From Myxococcales bacterium (GTDB lineage: Bacteria > Myxococcota_A > UBA9160 > SMWR01), in contig JACZVU010000043.1 of the NCBI GenBank assembly GCA_022572485.1, forward strand, positions 1 to 17,161: a stretch of 17,161 nucleotides of DNA. The letters are read 5' to 3'. The number at the start of each line of letters is the position of its first letter. Positions within the stretch are counted from its first letter, which is position 1. Both the position numbers and the translations under genes were made by a program. The notes under the pieces are model-generated. The model was not told the origin of the DNA, did not search any database, and saw nothing but the letters and a program-made list of their open reading frames with translations. Positions 7,623 through 14,568 of the stretch are shown here, piece by piece.

Positions 7623-8486
7623 TTAGAAGTTGCCTCCCCCGCTGGGCCACAATGCGGCCCGCGCGTCTGCCACGGTCGCGACCTCGCGCCCGGACAGTTT
7701 CACGAGCTTCACCGCCTCGTCGACCAGCTCGCCGTTGGACTTCGCCATCTTGCCGTTGGGCAGATAGAAGTTGTCCTCGAGTCCGACGCGAATGTCGCCA
7801 CCCAGGCTCAGCGCTGCCATGCACAACATCCACTGGTCGCGTGAAATGCCGATCACCTTCCAGCGCGAGCCTTTCGGGATGTTCTCGGCCTGGAACCCCA
7901 AGTGCCGCGCCGTCGCGGGGATTCCACCCAGCACACCCATGATGAACGAGAAGTGGTAGGGCTTTTCGATCAGCCCCAGGTCTTCGAGCACCTTGTGCGA
8001 ATAGACATGTCCGGTATCGAAGCACTCCATCTCCGGCTTCGCCCCAGCCTCATTGATTTTTTTTGCAAACGCGATGATGTCGGAAAAATCGTTCTGAAAG
8101 ATGAATTTGAACGCGAACCCTTTCTCCGGGCCGCGCCACTTCGCGTAGTTCATCGAGCCCATGTTCAGGGCGGCGATGGGCGGCTTCAGCTCCAGGTGGC
8201 TGATCCGCTCCTCCATGGGACCCACGCCCCCCGTCGACCAGTTGATCATCGCCGGGCAGCGCTTCTGAGTCTCCTCCATGATCTGCCGGAACGTTTCTTT
8301 TTCCCACGTCGGCAGCCCGTCGTCGGTGCGCGCGTGAATATGGACGATCGCTGCCCCAGCATCATACGCGCGCTTTGCTTCTTCCGCGATCTCCACCGGC
8401 GTATACGGAATCGCCGGGCAGTGCTTCTTGCGGGTAACGACTCCTGTAAGGGCGCACGAAATGATGACCTTGTCCTGAAGGCTCAT
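7623..8486 (-). CDS. Beta-keto acid cleavage enzyme (BKACE, DUF849 family)
   Basis: The 287-residue product matches the BKACE/Kce family in length and motifs. [12 protein letters not shown] is the first strand, VHIHAR gives the zinc-binding His49 and His51, INWSTGG follows, then [16 protein letters not shown], and GLEDN with the third zinc ligand Glu237. These enzymes condense a beta-keto acid with acetyl-CoA to give acetoacetate and a new acyl-CoA. Known members act on 3-keto-5-aminohexanoate (lysine fermentation), dehydrocarnitine and other keto acids. The substrate here cannot be fixed from motifs. The ATG at 8486 has AAGGAGA upstream. It lies upstream of the carboxyltransferase and divergent from an acyl-CoA dehydrogenase, so a role in acyl-CoA catabolism is likely. 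Confidence 0.93.
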   Translation of the reverse strand: MSLQDKVIISCALTGVVTRKKHCPAIPYTPVEIAEEAKRAYDAGAAIVHIHARTDDGLPTWEKETFRQIMEETQKRCPAMINWSTGGVGPMEERISHLELKPPIAALNMGSMNYAKWRGPEKGFAFKFIFQNDFSDIIAFAKKINEAGAKPEMECFDTGHVYSHKVLEDLGLIEKPYHFSFIMGVLGGIPATARHLGFQAENIPKGSRWKVIGISRDQWMLCMAALSLGGDIRVGLEDNFYLPNGKMAKSNGELVDEAVKLVKLSGREVATVADARAALWPSGGGNF

Positions 8487-8498
8487 CCTTGTCTCCTT

Positions 8499-8712
8499 CT
8501 GCTGCTGCGACGGCGCGTTCCAGATGCGCTGCGATCTTCGTGAGGATTTGCGTCAGCCATGTCTGTCCCGCCGCCGGCAGGGTAGCGCGCGCCTGCCGCA
8601 GTAAAATCGTGAACAAAACCGTACAAGGGTTGCCCTTACGCAGCTGCTCACCGTACAGCGCGTTGTGCGCCAGCGTCGCGCAAAGAGCATACGCCCATAG
8701 AAGTAGGCATTC
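8499..8712 (-). pseudogene. Possible decayed helical protein segment
   Basis: One minus-strand frame here reads as plausible amphipathic helices: ALCATLAHNALYGEQLRKGN, then VLFTILLRQARATLPAAG, then [20 protein letters not shown]. It resembles in style the C-terminal half of a TetR-type regulator, which would suit this divergent catabolic locus. But there is no DNA-binding half, no credible start, and the frame runs into the BKACE gene without a stop. It may be a degraded regulator or simply high-GC noise. Confidence 0.2.
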
Positions 8713-8765
8713 TGTCAACCGGGAGCCGAGCGGGGGGATCGGGCCCCCATTGGAGCTGGAGGAGA

Positions 8766-8795
8766 TTGGAGGCGATCGAGAATTCGATCTATAAG
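8766..8795 (+). promoter_or_regulatory. Candidate promoter with operator-like palindrome
   Basis: TATAAG (8790-8795) could be a -10 box, with TTGGAG (8766-8771) as a poor -35 at 18-base spacing. The spacer contains GATCGA (8774-8779) and TCGATC (8784-8789), a perfect inverted repeat with a 4-base centre. A repressor there would block the promoter, which fits an inducible catabolic gene. Confidence 0.35.
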
Positions 8796-8961
8796 AGGCG
8801 TATGCTGTCCAGAGCACGGCTTGCTACGCAACTTCGGAGGCCTGAGGCGACGGCATCATCGATCCGGTGGGCACACGAAACACGTTGGGGATGGCGATCG
8901 CTGCCTCGCTCAATGCGCCCATCGAAGAACCCAGACTCGGCATATTGAGGATCTGAGCATA

Positions 8962-10176
8962 GTGACAGCACACAACGAAGCGTCTGGACAGGGTCCCAAG
9001 ACGACAAACCAGTACTCGCTGACCTGGGAGCAGCAGGAGATCTACGAACACGCCAGCCGCTTCGCGCAGGAGAAGCTGTACCCGCTGCAGGTGAAGATGG
9101 ACAACGAAGAGTGGTGGCCGGACGGGATCCTCCGGGAGTGTGCGGAATACGGGTTTCTGGGCATGATGGCGCCCGAGAAGTGGGGCGGCGCCAACATGGA
9201 CCTGTTCAACAGCATGATGGTCGCCCAGGCATTCGCCAAGTGGAACCCGGCCTTCGCATTGAGCTGGGGAGCCCACGAGAACCTGTGCCTCAACAACATT
9301 CTGCGTAACGCAAACGAGGCTCAGCTCGAGAAATTCATCCCCGGCTTGTGCGCCGGCACCCGCATCGGCGCGCTGGGGTTGACCGAGCCCGGCGCCGGCT
9401 CCGATGCCCTGGGCGGCATGCGGACCACGGCGATCCGGGATGGCGACCACTACGTTCTCAACGGACGCAAGATGTACATCACGAACGGAACCATCGCGGA
9501 CATCATCCTCGTGTACGCGAAAACCGATCCCGAGAAAGGGCCGCACGGTATCTCCGCTTTCATTGTAGAGACCTCGTGCCCCGGCTTCGCGGTCGCCCAG
9601 AAGCTCACGAAGATGGGTATGCGCGGCAGCCCGACCGCCGAACTGGTGTTCGACGACTGCGTGGTGCCCGCTGAGAATCGGGTGATGGAAGAGAACGCCG
9701 GGGTCGCCGTGGTCATGAGCGGGCTGGACATTGAGCGGGCGATGGTTGCGCCGATGAGCGTTGGCATGGCGGAGCGCGCGCTGGATCTCTCGATCGAGTA
9801 CGCACGCGAACGCAAGCAGTTCGGCAAGCCAATCGGCAGTTTCCAGATGATCCAAGCCAAGCTCGCCGAGATGTATGCCGGGCTGGAAAGCATGAAGGCG
9901 CTCGCCTACACGACCGTCGCGCGATGCAACGATCTTGAGATCGGTGGCGGAGGCCGGGGCGATATTCACAAGCTGACCGCCGCCGCCGCACTCCACTGCT
10001 CCAGCACCTGTATGAGGATCCTCGATGAGGCCGTGCAGATCCATGGCGGCTTCGGTTACATGTGGGAGACCGAAGTCAACCGCCTTTACCGGGCCGGCAA
10101 GTTGCTCGAGATCGGCGCTGGCACCAACGAGATCCGCCGGATGATCATTGCAAAAGAGTTGCTGCACGGAAGTTGA
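8962..10176 (+). CDS. Acyl-CoA dehydrogenase, isovaleryl-CoA-dehydrogenase-like
   Basis: The 404-residue FAD enzyme has the complete family fold: N-terminal helices, ALGLTEPGAGSDALGG (137-152), YITNGTIADI (172-181), MGMRGSPTAELVFDDCVVP (218-236), ARERKQFGKPIGSFQMIQ (281-298) and QIHGGFGYMWETEVNRLYR (359-377). In MSGLDIER, Glu258 sits where isovaleryl-CoA and long-chain dehydrogenases carry their catalytic base. At the end, EIGAGTNEIRR (383-393) replaces the YEG(T) motif used by medium- and short-chain enzymes. That supports oxidation of a branched or long acyl-CoA, with electrons passing to electron-transfer flavoprotein. The GTG at 8962 is chosen because the family N-terminus follows, with GAGG 11 bases upstream; upstream codons in this frame are not protein-like. 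It is divergent from BKACE. Confidence 0.92.
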   Translation: MTAHNEASGQGPKTTNQYSLTWEQQEIYEHASRFAQEKLYPLQVKMDNEEWWPDGILRECAEYGFLGMMAPEKWGGANMDLFNSMMVAQAFAKWNPAFALSWGAHENLCLNNILRNANEAQLEKFIPGLCAGTRIGALGLTEPGAGSDALGGMRTTAIRDGDHYVLNGRKMYITNGTIADIILVYAKTDPEKGPHGISAFIVETSCPGFAVAQKLTKMGMRGSPTAELVFDDCVVPAENRVMEENAGVAVVMSGLDIERAMVAPMSVGMAERALDLSIEYARERKQFGKPIGSFQMIQAKLAEMYAGLESMKALAYTTVARCNDLEIGGGGRGDIHKLTAAAALHCSSTCMRILDEAVQIHGGFGYMWETEVNRLYRAGKLLEIGAGTNEIRRMIIAKELLHGS

Positions 10177-10257
10177 CCAGCGCTGTTGCGTCTCAATCAA
10201 ATCGGAAGAGCCGGAATTATAAGTGGGGTTTCTGGCAGGCCGATAAGTAGCTTCAGT

Positions 10258-10380
10258 TCAACCGGTCAACGCAACACTCTCGTTGAGCACTTCTGCTGGG
10301 GTACGGAAGCCTGGGCGGTATAGCCTCCAAAGCCGGCGTCTAACGGGGCGATTCCAAAGGGCCGCCTGGGTCGCTCGGTT
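10258..10380 (-). mobile_element. Decayed IS30-family transposase C-terminus
   Basis: A minus-strand frame ends at TGA 10260-10258 with FRTPAEVLNESVALTG, preceded by RPG and further up ALWNRP. IS30-family transposases end in the pattern LNxRPRKxLGxxTPAExxNxxVAxTG. Here the RP and TPAE parts are separated by altered residues and the rest of the protein is absent. The last codons also resemble IS30 end sequence (GTTGCGTTGACCGG). I take this as an old insertion scar just past the acyl-CoA dehydrogenase gene. Confidence 0.6.
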
Positions 10381-10745
10381 CAGTCTGGGTTTAGCGCTAC
10401 TCAAACAAGTGAAACCGGGTGCGTCACGCGATACCGAAAGTCACCGAAATTCTTCCATTTCGGGCCTTTGCGTTTTCGGGGGCGCGGGACCGCGAATCGT
10501 TGGTGGGCTTCGGAACTGCGGGGGTGCGGCATGGGGCAGGAGGTCGCTGGGGCGGGATCTTCCCCCCGACTCTTGAAAGGCCCCGCCATTGGGGGCTATC
10601 CGTATGGTGGCCTCCGAGCGCTGAATGCGTCAGGGATTGATTGAAGTTCTGGGTGGGCTGAGCGAGACACCCTCCATGCGGGCAGCCCAACAGAATTCCA
10701 CGAGCGATCCGCGTCCGGCCCCAAGCCAGTCCGGTGGAGAATCGA
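10381..10745. other. Gene-poor stretch between IS scar and M28-like gene
   Basis: I see no gene in these 365 bases. Short frames exist on both strands but none has a family motif or a good ribosome binding site. G-rich runs occur around 10520-10560 and C-rich runs near 10561-10590. Together with the IS30 scar it may be the remains of a larger mobile element. The promoter of the downstream gene should lie here but I cannot point to it. Confidence 0.4.
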
Positions 10746-11918
10746 ATGCACCCAGAGGTTTCCGGCGCGCAACGGGACACACCCAGCTTGGCAGGGGTGT
10801 CGCTGCAGTTGGCGCTCTCGCTGCTGACGCGCTCATTGTTGGCGCCCTTGCTGTTGACGTTTTTGTCGTTGACGTTCTCGCTGTTGGTATTTTGTCTGGG
10901 TTGTGGTTTGACGCGATCTCTCGATTCGGTTTCGAGCCGAGAGGTGAGCGCGGATTTCGAGGCAGCCTCCGCGGGGGGATTTTCCGCGCGGGTCGCGTCT
11001 TTCTCGGCGGATCGAGCCTGGCGGGATCTACAGGCGCTCACCGAAGTCGGTGCGAGGCCCGTCGGCAGCCGCGGCAACGAACGGGCGCGCGACTATCTGC
11101 GCGTGGAGCTCGAGAACCTTGGCGTCGAGGTCGAGTCTTGGGAAGTGGGCTACGCGAACGCAGAGGGAGGGCTGTCCGGCGCGGGTGCCCCGGAAATCCG
11201 CGTGACCAATCTCTTTGCGCTCATCCCAGGCACCCGATCTCAGGACCGGTTATTGCTCGTCGCTCCGTTTGACAGTCGATCCTTCGACGATTTCGAGTTC
11301 ATCGGCGCCAATGACGGCGCGTCCGGGGCGGCCGTTGTACTCGAGATCGCGCGGGCCATTGCAGCGGATCCTCTTCCCTATGCGACGGAGATCGTCTTTC
11401 TCGATGGAGAATCCCCGTTCTCTTCCCCGGATGGCCATGGGACGGTCTATCGGGAGGTCGGTAGTTTGGGACTGGCCTCGCGCATTCAGGAAGGGGGCAT
11501 CGCCGGAGTTCGCGTGATGGTCTACCTCAATCGGGTCGGCGACGCAGACCTCCGGATTGCGCGTGACCGGATGTCCCACCGCATCTACCGAGAGGAATTT
11601 TGGAAGGCGGCGGCCGTCCTCAACCGGACCCAGGCATTTCCGCGCGATGTCGCTTTCGAAAACGCGGGGGTCGCCCACGGACATTTCGTGCGGATCGGGC
11701 TTCGCCAGATCGTATCGATCGTGGACACGAGCTTTGGCGGCGATCAGCCTCCGGGCCTGTACGCGGATACCGTGCAGGACACGATCGCTCGCTGCTCGCC
11801 CGAGAGCCTGGAGACGGTGGGAGTGGTGGTTCTCGAGGCGCTCGACGCGATCTCGAGAAGGCTCGCCAAGGTCGACCGGTTCGCAGGATCTCGAGACGGG
11901 GAAGGCGACGCGCGTTGA
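10746..11918 (+). CDS. M28 peptidase / glutaminyl-cyclase-like protein, metal site degenerate
   Basis: This is a 390-residue probable lipoprotein or membrane-anchored protein. Residues 20-54 are a leucine-rich helix ending CLGC, an imperfect lipobox. The rest follows the M28 fold: ARPVGSRGNERARDYL (103-118), APFDSR (173-178), GANDGASGAAVVLEIARA (187-204), IVFLDGESPF (216-225), VGDADL (264-269) and YADTVQDTIARCSPESL (339-355). Compared with family motifs, HYDS has become PFDS, DGEE has become DGES (Ser223), LDMVGD has become LNRVGD (Asn262), and the final WHT is ADT. Only the Asp190 metal position and Glu222 remain. It is probably a pseudoenzyme with a binding role, or uses an altered metal site. 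The ATG at 10746 has GGAG 6 bases upstream. The VWA gene follows after 46 bases, probably in the same operon. Confidence 0.82.
   Translation: MHPEVSGAQRDTPSLAGVSLQLALSLLTRSLLAPLLLTFLSLTFSLLVFCLGCGLTRSLDSVSSREVSADFEAASAGGFSARVASFSADRAWRDLQALTEVGARPVGSRGNERARDYLRVELENLGVEVESWEVGYANAEGGLSGAGAPEIRVTNLFALIPGTRSQDRLLLVAPFDSRSFDDFEFIGANDGASGAAVVLEIARAIAADPLPYATEIVFLDGESPFSSPDGHGTVYREVGSLGLASRIQEGGIAGVRVMVYLNRVGDADLRIARDRMSHRIYREEFWKAAAVLNRTQAFPRDVAFENAGVAHGHFVRIGLRQIVSIVDTSFGGDQPPGLYADTVQDTIARCSPESLETVGVVVLEALDAISRRLAKVDRFAGSRDGEGDAR
10808..10897 (+). repeat. Six-copy 15-bp tandem repeat encoding the membrane helix
   Basis: Six 15-bp units start at 10808, 10823, 10838, 10853, 10868 and 10883, each close to GTTGRCGYTCTCGCT. 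In the gene frame they encode the pentapeptides LALSL, LTRSL, LAPLL, LTFLS, LTFSL and LVFCL, which is almost the entire hydrophobic segment of the M28-like protein. The unit length keeps the frame, so copy gain or loss would lengthen or shorten the helix by five residues. Confidence 0.85.
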
Positions 11919-11964
11919 GCACGCGGCCCTCGACACTCGGCAGCGTGAATGCGACGGCCTGATC

Positions 11965-13269
11965 ATGAGTAGATGGGAAAGTCCATTGCCAATTCGAATT
12001 TCAGTGCTGGTAATCGGGATTGCGTCGCTCGGCTTCAGCGCGTCTGCCGACGACATCGCCGGTATCGTGGACAGCGCGGTGCGCATCGTGATCGACGAGC
12101 CGAAACGTGGTGACCCGGTGCGCAACAGCGTCCACCAAGCCCCGATCCGAGGCAACGCCTTCACTGCGGGCAAGCGGCGCCTGGCCATCGACGTGATGAT
12201 TGCGATCGATATCTCGGGCTCGACCCGAGCGGCCAGCGGCGTCGATGTCGATGGCGATGGCGAGATCGGCTTTGACCCGCACGCGGAGCAGGTACCGCCC
12301 GGCCTCTATCCGCCCAACATGCAGAGTACGGATCCCCAAGACACGATCCTCGCTGCCGAGATCAGCGCCGCCGGTGCCTTGCTCCAGAACCTCGATCCGA
12401 CCCACCTGCGCGTGGGGGTTCTGAGTTTCGGAGGTGAGATCAATCCAGTGACACTTCGGCAGGCGGCTTACGGGCAACAGGACGCTTGGGTCGAGGTTCC
12501 GCTGACGAGCGATTTCGATCAGGTTCGGCGAGCCCTGCAGAGCATCCTCGTGCGGGGTCCGCGTGGCGGTACCAACTTCGCGGCCGGGATTCGCCTGGCG
12601 GTGACCGAACTGGCCAGCTTGCACGGTGCAAGAAGTGCTCCCAGGCCGGAAGCCGCGAAGATCCTGATGTTCCTCACCGACGGCGTGCCCTCGTTTCCCT
12701 TTGGATCATCCCGCGTGTCCGATCCGGGCGACACCGAGGCCGCGCTCGGCGCGGCTCGCGTTGCCAGCAAGGCTGGCATCACCATCAATACCTACGCGCT
12801 CGGGCCGAACGCCCTCGACAATCCGGTCGCTGCCACCGAAATGTCTCGGCTGACGCTCGGAACCTTCACCCCTGTCAAGAATCCAGGTGACGTGATCACC
12901 TACTTGCGAGGAGTGACGTTTTCGAGTGTCGAATACGTGATCTTCACGAATCTGACAACCAGTGAAATTTCTGAAGACGTTCGCCTGTTGCCCGATGGAA
13001 GTTTTTCCGGCTATGTGCCCGTTCGAGAGGGTACCAATCGCGTGCGGGTAACCGCTCTGGCCACCGATGGTTCGGAGGGCTTCACCGAGTTCGACCTCGA
13101 GTTTGCTGTGTCCGGCCGCACCAGTCGAGAGCTCACCCTCGAACTCGATGGGATCCGCAAGCAGAACCGCGAACTTCAGTTGTTGGTCGAGCGTGAAAAG
13201 GTACGTCGGTTCAGGGACAAACAGCGCAAGGGACTGAAACTCGAAGTCGAGGATCGCGAAGCTCCGTGA
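11965..13269 (+). CDS. Exported VWA-domain protein with EF-hand-like loop
   Basis: The product has 434 residues. Residues 9-28 are a signal peptide ending FSASAD. The von Willebrand A domain (about 74-320) has a complete metal-ion-dependent adhesion site: DISGS (82-86), GGTN with Thr203, and FLTDGVPS with Asp239. Right after the DxSxS motif is DVDGDGEIGFD (94-104), an EF-hand-type calcium loop placed inside the VWA fold. Residues about 322-383 look like an Ig-like beta domain (LLPDGSFSGYVPVREGTN). The last 50 residues are a charged helix rich in Arg, Lys and Glu. The role is probably adhesion or protein binding at the envelope; the partner is unknown. The ATG at 11965 is chosen for the signal peptide, since no clear Shine-Dalgarno is seen. 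It is 46 bases after the M28-like gene and faces the calcium-loop protein gene. Confidence 0.85.
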   Translation: MSRWESPLPIRISVLVIGIASLGFSASADDIAGIVDSAVRIVIDEPKRGDPVRNSVHQAPIRGNAFTAGKRRLAIDVMIAIDISGSTRAASGVDVDGDGEIGFDPHAEQVPPGLYPPNMQSTDPQDTILAAEISAAGALLQNLDPTHLRVGVLSFGGEINPVTLRQAAYGQQDAWVEVPLTSDFDQVRRALQSILVRGPRGGTNFAAGIRLAVTELASLHGARSAPRPEAAKILMFLTDGVPSFPFGSSRVSDPGDTEAALGAARVASKAGITINTYALGPNALDNPVAATEMSRLTLGTFTPVKNPGDVITYLRGVTFSSVEYVIFTNLTTSEISEDVRLLPDGSFSGYVPVREGTNRVRVTALATDGSEGFTEFDLEFAVSGRTSRELTLELDGIRKQNRELQLLVEREKVRRFRDKQRKGLKLEVEDREAP

Positions 13270-13294
13270 AGTCGGCTGCCGGGTTTGGCGCGTG

Positions 13295-13315
13295 CGAGTC
13301 TTATTCTGTGACTCG
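13295..13315. terminator. Hairpin shared by two convergent genes
   Basis: CGAGTC (13295-13300) and GACTCG (13310-13315) form a 6-bp stem with a 9-base loop that spans the minus-strand stop at 13301-13303, 25 bases past the plus-strand stop at 13269. It is in the right place for a bidirectional terminator, but neither side has a long T-run. Confidence 0.35.
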
Positions 13316-14347
13316 TGTAAGATTCGCCAACTCTCGTCGGTAGAGTTTTCCGTTGCGATAGATGGACGTCACATCAATTGCGCCGTCTCCGTTGGTATCT
13401 TCTTCGCGTTCGGCGAGGATTGGTTTACCCGACGACGTTTCGAATGTCTCGATGATGTCGATCTTGCCGGAGCCATCGCGATCGCGTTTGATGACCGCCG
13501 GTAATTCTTTGCCGTCGACGACCGCGTAGGTCGTCCAGGTATCGATCTGCCCATCCCCGCTGTGATCCTCCCTGCTCCTGACCTTCTGGCGGTCCTGATA
13601 AGTTACGATCAGGTCGAATTGACCATCATCGTTGCGGTCGTGACGTTCTTCCACGAGAGAGCCGTTCGAGAAGGTGTAGAAGGCATCTTTGCCACCGTTG
13701 CCATTGCGATCGATGACGCGCTCTACCATCCACCCACCCCGATACCGCTCCCAGGTGTCGACGTGTCCGTCGTTGTTCGTGTCGAGGGTGCGCTCAGCGA
13801 GCAAATTGCCCACATAGGTCTGCCAGGTGTCCAACGTCCCGTTGTAATCTCGATCGAATTCCTTCCGGATCGTCTCGCCGGTGATTTTGTCGACATAGTG
13901 GATCTGCTCGGGGTTGCCGTCGCGATCCGCGTCGAGACTTCGCTTGATGAGGACCATCGGATCGCTGTTCCCAAAAAACCCGGGTGGAATCTCGATCTCT
14001 TCGGAGTCGAAGATGGCGATCGGAAGGTCGCGATCGACCGGTGTCCTCGGGGCAATTCGCGGATCTGCCCGTTGCTCGAGATCCTCATCACTCGTGGAAG
14101 ATCTATCGAGTGCTCGCCCGATCTCCGAGAGGTTTCGTGAACGCTGCAGAATTTCCTGACGTCTGAGTTCGGCATCGATTTCCCCTTGCACTCGCTGTAA
14201 CGCTGCCTGACGCGCTTTTTCGCCTTCGAGATCGCCTTCGATGTCGCTGGCCGCCTCGGCCGGCGTGGCCGAGATCAACAGCACTGCCGGGATGATCGAC
14301 AGTGCGGTCAGGAAGTTCAGTCGTAGGGATTCCAATCGTCTAGCCAT
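13301..14347 (-). CDS. Secreted protein with eight EF-hand-like calcium loops
   Basis: The product has 348 residues. Residues 10-32 are a signal peptide cleaved at AEA/A. Residues 36-95 are a charged, probably helical region. From 139 onward come eight DxDxDG-type loops beginning at Asp139, 165, 189, 213, 237, 261, 289 and 317. Each is followed by an aromatic strand such as DTWQTY, DTWERY or DTWTTY and then a basic L/V-x-E-R turn. The central spacing is exactly 24 residues, so this is a regular solenoid-like repeat, probably stabilised by Ca2+. Similar tandem arrays occur in bacterial surface proteins, but I cannot assign a function. The ATG at 14347 gives a proper signal peptide, with AGGAGG 13 bases upstream; longer N-terminal reading is not protein-like. 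It converges on the VWA gene and is divergent from the patatin gene. Confidence 0.85.
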   Translation of the reverse strand: MARRLESLRLNFLTALSIIPAVLLISATPAEAASDIEGDLEGEKARQAALQRVQGEIDAELRRQEILQRSRNLSEIGRALDRSSTSDEDLEQRADPRIAPRTPVDRDLPIAIFDSEEIEIPPGFFGNSDPMVLIKRSLDADRDGNPEQIHYVDKITGETIRKEFDRDYNGTLDTWQTYVGNLLAERTLDTNNDGHVDTWERYRGGWMVERVIDRNGNGGKDAFYTFSNGSLVEERHDRNDDGQFDLIVTYQDRQKVRSREDHSGDGQIDTWTTYAVVDGKELPAVIKRDRDGSGKIDIIETFETSSGKPILAEREEDTNGDGAIDVTSIYRNGKLYRRELANLTRVTE

Positions 14348-14568
14348 CGAGTTGCCTGTTCCTCCTAATGGGCATCCGGAGCGCCCTCGATGCCACGGGG
14401 GATCGACGAGTTCGACGCAAGCGGTTGCCGACGATACCCTACTCCAGCCCAGAGGCGTTGTTCTCCAGCGGGTGTCCTTCAGATCGCTGGTCGCTAGAGA
14501 AAACTGCAATTCCCCCAGTCCAATGCCGATGAAGTCTCTACGGCTTCGATGGCTTGAGGGGTGGCTCT
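14348..14568. promoter_or_regulatory. Divergent promoter region
   Basis: These 221 bases lie between the divergent calcium-loop and patatin-like genes and must hold both promoters. I see the two ribosome binding sites (AGGAGG on minus near 14361-14366 and GAGGGG on plus at 14557-14562) but no convincing -35/-10 pair or operator. Confidence 0.4.

Larger units (their letters stand above)
8487..8961. other. Divergent intergenic region between BKACE and acyl-CoA dehydrogenase
   Basis: These 475 bases separate two divergent catabolic genes and have no complete gene. They hold a promoter/operator candidate near 8766-8795 and a helical, non-initiating minus-strand reading stretch (8499-8712). Just after a G-rich/C-rich block (GGGGGG...CCCCC near 8730-8747) come several short GGAG motifs. 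The leader from the proposed promoter to the dehydrogenase start would be about 160 bases. Confidence 0.5.

Noticed and set aside
8686..8718. Minus-strand TTGACA ... TATGCT promoter for BKACE
   Set aside because: The -35 is perfect but the spacer is 21 bases, outside the usual range.
8827..8922. Minus-strand stretch reading FRVPTGSMMPS, like the signal peptidase I serine motif
   Set aside because: The similarity covers about a dozen residues, stops soon after, and has no membrane segment or downstream lysine motif; most likely chance.
8824..10200. 458-codon minus-strand open frame opposite the acyl-CoA dehydrogenase
   Set aside because: Long antisense frames are common opposite high-GC genes, and the plus-strand product has every family motif.
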